Source: Xiphophorus maculatus (Eukaryota > Chordata > Actinopteri > Cyprinodontiformes > Poeciliidae). From it: a stretch of 64,000 nt of DNA. The position numbers were made by a program, and so were the translations under genes. The notes under the pieces were generated by a model. That model did no database searches, had not been told where the DNA came from, and worked only from the letters and a program-made list of their open reading frames with translations. Shown in pieces: positions 52,276 through 64,000 of the stretch; the stretch's first letter is position 1, and each line of letters starts with the position of its first letter. The stretch covers positions 2,835,498-2,899,497 of the forward strand of contig NC_036448.1 in assembly GCF_002775205.1 (NCBI RefSeq), written 5' to 3'.

Positions 52276-55200
52276 ATGGCTCTGGAGCAGCTCAGTGATG
52301 TGGTCCAGAGATGTGTAAGTGCTACTCATGTCCATCTTAACACGCTTTCTTGATTTAGTTTCCAAACACCACATATTCTGGGTTTTTGTGTTTTCCTCTG
52401 ACACAGTCTTCAGCCAAGATCCCCCTCCTTGTCTGAGGCTCCTAAAGGGTGTGAAACTCTTTGTTCTTCCAGAACATTCTTCCTATCCTCCAGGAGAGAA
52501 GAGGCTTATATGTGTTATGAGGCTTAATATCAGTTTGTGTGATTAAAAAAGAAAAAATCCCAGGTGTAGCAGACAAAGTGAAGGGCAGTTGTTCCTCTCG
52601 ATCATCTGGTTCAGCCTTATCGGTACAAGGTCTAAGGAAGCAAATTATTTGATTTATTTCAATTGAAATAATAAAACAAAACAAAAAGGAGTAGGTGAAA
52701 GAAAAAAAACGTGTTCTCATTACCCGTTTTTGTAATATACAACAATAATTTATAAGTACAAATATGTATGAAATATGCTACATATTTGATACATATTTGT
52801 TTGATACATGTTCAGATTAAGAATGCACCAATTTGAAAATTTTGGACAATGCTAATATTTGATATTATGGCAAATATGCCCAATAACCAATATTTGCCTG
52901 AATTATATATATTTCCCTACCATTGTGACTCTTAAAAAATTGCTCACATTGCTTTTGTGCTTCAGTTAAATTTGCCACAATCCTGTGCGACTTCATTACC
53001 ACCTTCACATGATGAAACGTAAAGAGATGGAAACAAACATCAGTTGTTAACATTTGCCCAGATTTATTTATACTTTACTAATACTAATATATTAAAAATG
53101 ACTAATATTGACCTATACCGATGTTGATGACATCAACTGTGTAAAAATGTAGTATCTTTCACATCGGTGCACCGATACTTTTGTAGGAATCGGCCCACTA
53201 AATAGCTTGGCAGGAAACATTTGCTGCACTTTCTTCCTTCGTAATTGCCTCCAATAGACATGTTTACCTCTTTGTGTGTCCTCTAAACAGCAGGCGCTCC
53301 CAGATGACAGCTACAGCTCAGAGGATCATGATGTGTTCACTGTAGCGGGACGGAGCTGCATCGAGGAGGGACACAGCCCGCAGGTCCTCAGCATCGTCCT
53401 GGATGAAAAGAATCAGGTGCGTTTTCTCGGTGAAGATGTCGGTGGCGTGCGGTTCTGTCTGCCATCCCTGACGCTGCCTTTAACACCGACCTGCAGAGCG
53501 TGGTGAGGAGTATGGGCTGGAACCTGCTGCCGCCGCTGGTTCAGGTGCTGCTGAGGAAAGACGACAAACATCTCCCTCAGTGCCTGGCCATTTTTAACCA
53601 TCTGTTAGAGGTCTGACCAAACCTTTGCATTCATACTGTCACGGGTTTGGAGCCTGGGTTTGTAAACGTTTTGTCTCCTCTGGTTTTGCAGACCTGCGGA
53701 CCTAAAGAGTTGCTGATTGGCCTTCTGGAGCTGCTGGAACATGACGATGCCGACAGAATCGCCGAAAGTCTCCATCTGCTGCTGAACCCGCTACAGAAAG
53801 GTGGGCTGTACCTTTAAGAATCTCACAAAAACACACTCAGAAATTCAGTTTCTCGCAAAATTATGCATACCTCCTTTTTCATATTTTGTCACATTACAAT
53901 GACACACGTCAATGTAATTTATTCAAGTCAAGTTTATTCGTACAAGTGACATGTTGATTATTTTTTTGATTAACTGATTAGTAATTGGATAGCAAAAGGT
54001 CTTTAATAGAAACTTTTCTTTACTTTACAGGATTTGAACCTAAAACTATTACACTTCAGTTTTTTTACGAAAGTTTTGGGGGGTTTTTTAATCTTAAATT
54101 CAAAATGTATCTTTTTTTAGTGCAGTAATTGATTACTAAGTTAGTCAGCGATTATTTCAATCATCGATTAATCTGAATAATCCGTTTCAGTCGTTGTAGA
54201 AAATGAAAAAGTAGAAGGCGTTTGAATGCTTTCCCAGTCACATCAGCTCAGTTTCCACCACCTGCTCTGCTCTGCCCCCCCTTCAGTGCTGCTGCGCCTG
54301 GGCGGCCGGAAGGCGTCCTCCCTGGGTATGACCCTGTCCTCCGTCCTGGACCAGCTGGCCAAGCTGCCCGTCCCCGACACCAAGGAGCAAGAAGAGGACG
54401 ACGTCTTTTCGCTCGGCCGCTGCTGCGCCGACCTCGCGCGGTTTGTCGGGCCCTTTGCGCAGGAGGCAAGGCTGAATCAGAGCAGCGCGAATCAGCTGCG
54501 GAACTCCCACAAGACAGCGGGTGAACAGGAGGAGGGAGCTGAGGACGAGCTGAGGACAGAACTCCTGAAGTTGTGAGTGGCAAAAAGCTTGACGTTTCCC
54601 TGGAAGTATAAAGCTGTTTAAAAAGCAGTGTGATTGAGCGTCTGTGTCTCTGTAGCTGCATGAAGACCCTCAGCCACCCTCTGCTGGACGTACAGATCTG
54701 GGATCCAGACACGCTGCCTCTGTCTCCACTCCGGACTTTTGCTGCAGAGATTCTGGTACGGATTGTAAACCCTGCATGCTTGCAGCATGGTGTGGTGTTT
54801 GAGCTGTGAACCTGTGGTTCTGTGTGGTTCTGTAGGACATTCTGGGCGCTGTCGGAGAGTCTCTCCCAGGTCTGGTGTTCCACCCTCTGCTTAAGAAGAA
54901 AGAGGTTCCGGGCTTCCTGGAGGAGGAGGTCCGTTATCCCAAAAATTCCCTGGCCTGCTTGGCACACCTGGTTTTCGTCCATCACCTGGCGGCCGATACT
55001 TTCCCCAGTGTTTTCAGGTAGCGCAGAAAATACTGGACAAACAGCCACATCTCCTTAAACATTGACTGTTTTTGTAACAATTATTGAGATAATATTTTGG
55101 GTGTAAATGTAATATTAACCCTCATACCTCTCCATTCTCTCTCCACAGCCCCGTCTTCTGTCTGCGCTGCAACATGGAGCACATTTCCATTCTTCTGTCC

Positions 55201-58200
55201 CGGTAATGCAGCCTGCTCCTCCCTCAAGAAGTTTCTAAACCCCTTCAGGTTTTTAGCTGCTGCTCCTGCCACAGAGTTTCTGTCGGACTGAGGTCTGCAT
55301 TTGCGACGGCACTGACCTTTACAGGATGTGCTTCTCCTTTGCCCTGCTAGTGCGTTTTGGGTTAGGGAACGAGGATCTTGTCCCGTGTTTGGCGGTACGC
55401 GGCTCTGTTGGTCTCTCACACCCAACCTGCAGAAAAGCGGCTTCACATTGCAGCGGGACGGTAAAGCCAGGCTGTCCTGCATGGAGGGACCAGGGATCTG
55501 TGCATGTGCTGGTTTGTTGATCGCTCAATGCACTCGTCCTAAAGAACCTGATTTTGGCCTAACCAGACCACCGTACTTCATCCATTAATTAGATATTCTC
55601 CACATTCCTGTAGCTGTGAGGACAACAAGATCTTAATTACTGTAGAGTACGTTACCAGTGGTGACTGAGGTCCTTTCTACCTTCAGATCAGGAACACTCT
55701 CCTTATGGTGGTTTCTTGCTTCTCCCTTCACCATCTCATGATCTTGTATTAAGCTCCAGACCAATAGTTAAAACCTTTTCACCAAGCTCTTCCTTGATGA
55801 AGGAACAAGCTTCCTGATGTTTGGTTTTGCCCACAGAGATGTTTGGTTGGGATTATTGAGTCTGTGATCAGGTGTGAAGAGGAAAGATTTAATTAACAGA
55901 TTAGTGTCGCCTTGTGGACATATGACCAATGTGTGGGAGCCAGGATTCTGACCTGCTTGGACAGGATCAAATGCTTATTCCACTCAGTTTATATGGCAAA
56001 TGTTGTTTCTAAAATCCTGGTTGATGTTCTTCCTTTAAAATAACACAAACCTGCTACACAGTGTTAATTTTTTTAGTGAGGCAACTTTTAAAAAGTGAGC
56101 AGGGATTCAAATAATTATTTGCCTGAGTGTAGGGGCGCACCGACTGGAGTTTTCTGGGCTGATCACCAATCTTCAGAAAGCCTGACCTGCCGATTCCGAT
56201 TTTGGACGATGCCAATTAATTTTTTGGGGGTTGATTGCTCAGAATAAAGGAATTCAGAGCCAATTTATAGGCTAGTTGAGGCTGAGGGTATAAATAAGAA
56301 AGAACTTGAGTCACAGCTGTTCATTTTTGGCACTTGTGCTTCTGTTTCTCTAGAACTGAGACCTCCAGGCTACAGAAAGGACTGGTAAGATAAACTGAAT
56401 CAGACATTTTTTTTCTAAATAGATATTTGTTGATTAAATTCTTAAAGCTGTTTTTATTGCATTTAGGCAGTTGTCCCCACTGTTTAGGACTCTCATTAAT
56501 TTCCTAGTAAAATTCTTTGCAGTCTGTGGTCTAATGAGACTAAAAGTGTGTTGTAAAACCTTTGCTAGGTAGGGCTGTGATTTCTGTGTTTCTCCATCCT
56601 TACAGGAGCTGTATGAGAAGAGTCTGGTGCGGGTGGAGGATGGCAGTCTGCCAGCGGATCTGCTCGAGATCAAAACCTTCCTCACCGTCCCTCAGGTGAA
56701 CCCAGTTCATTATAACGTCACCTTTAACCCTCTTCTGTACGTTTCAAGCAGTTTTCTAATAACGTTTGTCTTTGTCTTCAGAATTTAGTAAAGGTCATGA
56801 CAATTTGCCCCAAGCATGATCTGGTAGGACCCCTGGACATTATTAAACTTTTTTTTTACTTTGGATTCAATTTGGATGATCGCCACAGTTTGTGTGAGAA
56901 AATGACCTGCTGGCTTTTGTTTTTGCCGTTTGGTTGCAGAGGACTAAAGGACTGAAGGTGTTTCAGCTCAGCATCGACAAGTTCAACACTGAAGCCAAGT
57001 ACAGATTTTTCCAGTAAGCTCTGCAGTCCCCCGCAGAGACCGCACGAATGTTTTCCTGTCACCGTCTCTTGAATTTGTTTCTATTCCCCGTCTCAGATAC
57101 ATGCTCAGGACTAGCAGCCACTCAGGAGTAGAAGGCTACATCATTAAAAACATCAAGAATCAGATCGATGCAGCTCTGCAGGTAAAGTGGCCTCGCAGGC
57201 TGTCTGCTCCTGCTGTTTTGTGCTGCAGCTGAGAGCCTACCTGCAGTGTCTCTCTCACTCTGTGTCTGCAGCCGGGTAACGGTAACATCTGGTTTGAGGG
57301 AGTTCACCTGCTGCCTTTGCTGCGCAAGGTATTTAGTCTTCCCGACGGCCCAGAGACGGATCTCCTGCAGTACCTGGACAGGTGCGCACACACCGACTTT
57401 AATTCTAGATTGTTTTAAAGGATGGAAAGGGGAAAGGGAAGATAGGAGAGAAATTCTGAAGAAAAAAACAACAAACATGTTACAGACTTCAAAAGACTGG
57501 AAACAAGGTCAGAGGTCGACCTTCCATCAGAATGACAACCCAAAACATATAGTGGAGCACATTTACTAAATGAATTCATTTAGTAAATGTGACAGGTGTC
57601 TCTGAAAAACTAATAAAATGTAAAATAACCTGTTTTTTTTTTTATCTATATGTTTTTATTCATGTTTTATTGGAGATTTGCATGCTGATCATTATTTACA
57701 ACGTTTTCATTAATCAGGTGAAAATCTTTATTGGTATTACAGCTAACTTCTTATAATGGCTGAACCAGCTTTTTGCACTTTTCCACCAGCAGTTTTGACT
57801 ACAGTATTTGGATATTGGAAGGTCTCCTTGCCATCACCCTAATCTTTACCTTTCCCACAAATTTCATAAGAGATTCTTATGCGTATTATTTTTAGGGATG
57901 CACAGAATATTGTCACCAACATCAGTATTGGCAGATATTAGCCATTTTTAACAGTTTTGTATTAGTCTAATATGTAAAGCTAGGTCGATATAAAAAAATT
58001 ATTTCCATGTTGTTGCTGTTTGGAAGAGGAAGTCGGTCATGTAGTGATGGAGCACTGACTGAACTTTGACGTTTGACTGAACTGGTGTCAACAGTGTGGT
58101 ACTTTATTTTTTCAAGGTGTCAAGAGGATAGCAAATATTAATACCAGATATTGATACTGGCCAAAATGTAACTTTTATTTATTTTTTTCCTGCAGAGTCA

Positions 58201-58917
58201 TGGAGTCTCTGAACCTGCTGCGTTATCTGGTCATCAGAGACAAAATAACAGAGAACCAGGTGAGTGCAGATAGCAGTCTGGCAGCGGAAGGAGACCCTAT
58301 TGTCTCTCGTATTACTAAAAAAAACCAGAAAAGGAACCTTAAACATTTGATTTATGTCTTCTAATGTGCATGTTTCAAAATTTTAAAGTGTAGCAGGTCG
58401 CTCACGTTTTGCCATCTTGCAGACCGGCGTCTGGACCGAGCTGTATAAAATAGAAGATACGTTCATGAAGCCTCTGCGTGTCGGCGTGAACATGTCGAGA
58501 GCCCACTATGAGAGGGAGCTGCAGGACACCAGGGAGAAGAAAAAGAAAAACACCAAAGGTCACAGTCAGCACAAACATTTCCCTCCAGCCTACCAGAGAT
58601 GGCTTGTTTTTCTAACGGCATGTTGGCATGTTTTCTCCACAGAGGACTCGGTGCTGTCTGTATCCGTTGGTGGGGAGAAGCTGCCAAAAATGACGTCAGA
58701 ATCTCAGATTCAGGTCAGTTAGCCCATCGCTTCCAAACTAAACACAACCAAGCAGGACAATTACATGTGATTGAATCTGATTGGTTCGTTTCAGGCTCTG
58801 CACTCGGCACTCCACACATTTGACATGATCGAGAGCGTGTTGGTGCGGATAGAGGAGCTGGTGGAGGTGAAGGACGGCCTGGAAACTGCAGGAGAGCCCC
58901 AACTTCTCAGGGCCTAA
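52276..58917 (+). CDS. glmn: Glomulin, inhibitor of cullin-RING ligases, complete coding region
   Basis: Eighteen coding exons join in frame into 611 residues (human 594): 52276-52314, 53291-53416, 53497-53610, 53692-53800, 54287-54572, 54656-54755, 54836-55017, 55149-55202, 56354-56384, 56606-56695, 56782-56823, 56940-57013, 57097-57181, 57272-57381, 58196-58259, 58423-58558, 58643-58713 and 58795-58917. Recognisable stretches are MALEQLSDVVQRC, GRSCIEEGH, SMGWNLLPPLVQVLLRKDD, GPKELLIGLLELLE, LACLAHLVFVHH, EIKTFLTVPQNLVKVMTICP, HSGVEGYIIKNIKNQID, LNLLRYLVI and LHSALHTFDMIESVLVRIEE. Glomulin is a cytoplasmic HEAT-like repeat protein whose C-terminal part binds the RBX1 RING and blocks E2 access. 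A fish-specific insertion (about residues 150-180, NQSSANQLRNSHK...) lengthens the middle. A few donors (GTCTGA, GTCACA) are weak, but the phase demands them. Confidence 0.96.
52826..53192. mobile_element. Decayed inverted-repeat element in glmn intron 1
   Basis: Left 'agaatgcaccaatttg', right 'catcggtgcaccgatac' with 'gacctataccgatgttgatg'. It has the pattern of the 'GCATCGGTATCGG' elements, also seen at 30843-31560 and 57893-58175. Confidence 0.45.
56130..56300. mobile_element. Fragment of an inverted-repeat element in a glmn intron
   Basis: 'ggcgcaccgactggagtttt', 'gatcaccaatcttcag' and 'cctgacctgccgattccg' recur near 10357-10440. The other end was not found. Confidence 0.4.
57475..57600 (+). 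mobile_element. Tc1-like transposon fragment in a glmn intron
   Basis: 'acttcaaaagactggaaacaag', 'gaccttccatcagaatgacaac' and 'ccaaaacatata' follow the Tc1 transposase segment that encodes 'FQQDNDPKH'. Confidence 0.55.
57893..58175. mobile_element. Inverted-repeat element in a glmn intron
   Basis: It begins 'agggatgcacagaatattg' with 'catcagtattggcagatatt' and ends 'accagatattgatactggcc'. It is a relative of 30843-31560 without the nested LINE. It lies directly before the exon at 58196. Confidence 0.5.
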
Positions 58918-59065
58918 CAAAACAAAAGGCGGTGGGGCCTAATATGTAAATGTATCATTTCAAACCACTCGACTGTTGTTTCTCCTCCCTGTTTCAGAAA
59001 GATTTTCTATGATGAAAGGGTCAGCTCTTGTACCTTGTGTATATTCTGATAGAGCTGTAACTGAT

Positions 59066-59071
59066 AATAAA
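59066..59071 (+). terminator. Polyadenylation signal of glmn
   Basis: AATAAA about 150 bases after the stop codon. Confidence 0.7.
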
Positions 59072-60292
59072 AAACAAAGTTTCATATATTTGATTCAATC
59101 TGTGGTTTTATTACTATGTGATAATTCACCATTTTTATACATATATCAGCAAAGTCTGAAGATGATTCCATTAGGCCCAGTGACAGTTTTATGTCATGTC
59201 ATTACAAACAGTCTTGTTTAGATTTTTACTTAAATTTATTGTTGGTATGAATGTCAATTCATGCTGTTTATTCACTACACCCTAGGGTTACTTTTGGAGT
59301 ACTACAGGGTTCTTGTGCTGTGCTGTGCCATCCATCCATATATATAAATCCAGTTAGGTAGATTAAAGGAATGTCTTAGTGAAAAGACAAACTTAGATGA
59401 CTAAATTTCTTGCTTTTAAATTCAGACAAAAGTGGACATCTTTGGACCAACTAACAAATCTAGAGACTTTTTTTTTAGGGGACATCAGATATCTGTCCTG
59501 CTCACTATTCAATTTCCTGACTTGCCACTAGGAGGCGTGTGTCTGAGATGGTTTTATATCTATGGCAGAACTGTGGAGTCACTGTACCGTTGTAACCAAT
59601 AGGAAAATTCAATTGGTCACTATTCAACCTCAGGAGACCAGATCTGAGATGGTTTTAGGCAAAATATCACAAAATTAAAATCACACAAAGATAGCACCCT
59701 TAAAAACATATTTACAGTTTACCACCAAAAAAGTTGATTTCAAGCTTTTGGAGAAGCCTCAACCTTTAACACTATTGAAAATGTACGTAATGTTTAAATG
59801 TCTAAACCGGGAAACTAGAGAGTTCATATAAGCACCACCAACCAAGAATCATGCAAGGATTTATGACAACTACAAAAATAATAGATTCTAAGTTCCTCAG
59901 TTGCACATTTCCACAAATTACTAGATGTGTTTGCATAGGTTCTAACTCAAAAGTCTGCTTTAGAACAGAAGTTGCTATAGGATGATTATGGCACATGCAG
60001 TTCTGGTGGAAAGTTTCAAGTTGAAAGAGCATGGCTCTATTGTTTCAGGTAGTAAAAAGCAGGAGGTGCAGTGGTCCGAGAGCCAGATTTTATGACAAAA
60101 ATCTTAAAAAGGAGACATTTCTTTATAAATAAATACTATTAATGACAGCAGCTAACCCAGTAGAAATCAAAGTACTTGCATGGTAACTAATTATTTCAAA
60201 TTAAAAGCCCTCAAATGTTTATATGAAAGTTTTCAAACTACATAACAAAGCTCAAAAGTTTACATCATGACTGCCATGAAAAATGTCTAAAC

Positions 60293-60298
60293 TTTATT
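60293..60298 (-). terminator. Possible polyadenylation signal of cdc7
   Basis: AATAAA on the minus strand, about 160 bases past the cdc7 stop codon. Confidence 0.45.
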
Positions 60299-60458
60299 TA
60301 CATCAATGTTTTATATAAAAGTCTCATAACTTCTTCACTCCTATATGAACTATTACCCTGCTAAACAATCATGTGAATTATTTATCATTAAAAGTTCAAA
60401 TCCCAGCCTGGAGAGCCACACGCTCTCATCCTGTTGACAGCTAGTATGAAACTCTGCG

Positions 60459-64000
<3,542 letters not shown>

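Larger units (their letters stand above)
58918..60458. other. Convergent gap between glmn and cdc7
   Basis: It contains the 3' UTRs of both genes. A canonical AATAAA at 59066-59071 serves glmn. On the minus strand a possible AATAAA at 60293-60298 serves cdc7. The rest is AT-rich, and no gene was seen. Confidence 0.6.

Noticed and set aside
54248-55048. 266-codon minus-strand frame
   Set aside because: It is the antisense shadow of glmn exons, which have GC-rich third positions.

Overview
The window is nuclear DNA of a vertebrate, most likely a ray-finned (teleost) fish. Evidence: intron-rich genes with many short introns (about 80 bp in places), GT-AG splicing, dense microsatellites, decayed Tc1-like transposons, a fish-type tRNA-derived SINE, an L2-like LINE tail and many short inverted-repeat elements. 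No bacterial, phage, CRISPR or viral system was seen, and the species cannot be named from this sequence.

Six protein genes can be reconstructed exon by exon, and their reading frames join without a break. From left to right: dipk1a (+, exon 2 to stop, 3594-6406), rpl5 (-, complete, 12172-17321), gfi1 (+, complete, 34849-38648), rpap2 (-, complete, 41194-51883), glmn (+, complete coding region, 52276-58917) and cdc7 (-, C-terminal two thirds, 60459-63410, running off the right edge). Two box C/D snoRNAs of the SNORD21 type sit in consecutive introns of rpl5. As I recall the human 1p22 region, these six genes keep the same relative order and orientation there. EVI5, which lies between GFI1 and RPL5 in human, is not seen, and CDC7 is next to GLMN.

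Layout: 1-3593 is read as the dipk1a first-intron side, with one unexplained open frame and an old repeat. 6407-12171 is the gap between dipk1a and rpl5 and holds nested inverted-repeat elements. 17322-34848 is a 17.5 kb gene-free stretch upstream of gfi1, with microsatellites, SINE, LINE and Tc1 debris and a few GC-rich unique segments that may be regulatory. 38649-41193 lies between gfi1 and rpap2 and holds repeats and a possible conserved element. 51884-52275 is a shared promoter between the divergent rpap2 and glmn. 58918-60458 is a short convergent gap between glmn and cdc7.

The genes do not form a pathway. They are a conserved neighbourhood: a ribosomal protein with its rRNA-modifying snoRNAs, an ER kinase-like protein, a haematopoietic and neural zinc-finger repressor, a Pol II CTD phosphatase, a cullin-RING inhibitor and the DDK replication kinase. 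I found no previously undescribed system. The most notable items are the SNORD21 duplication, the missing EVI5, and several nested or paired inverted-repeat elements.
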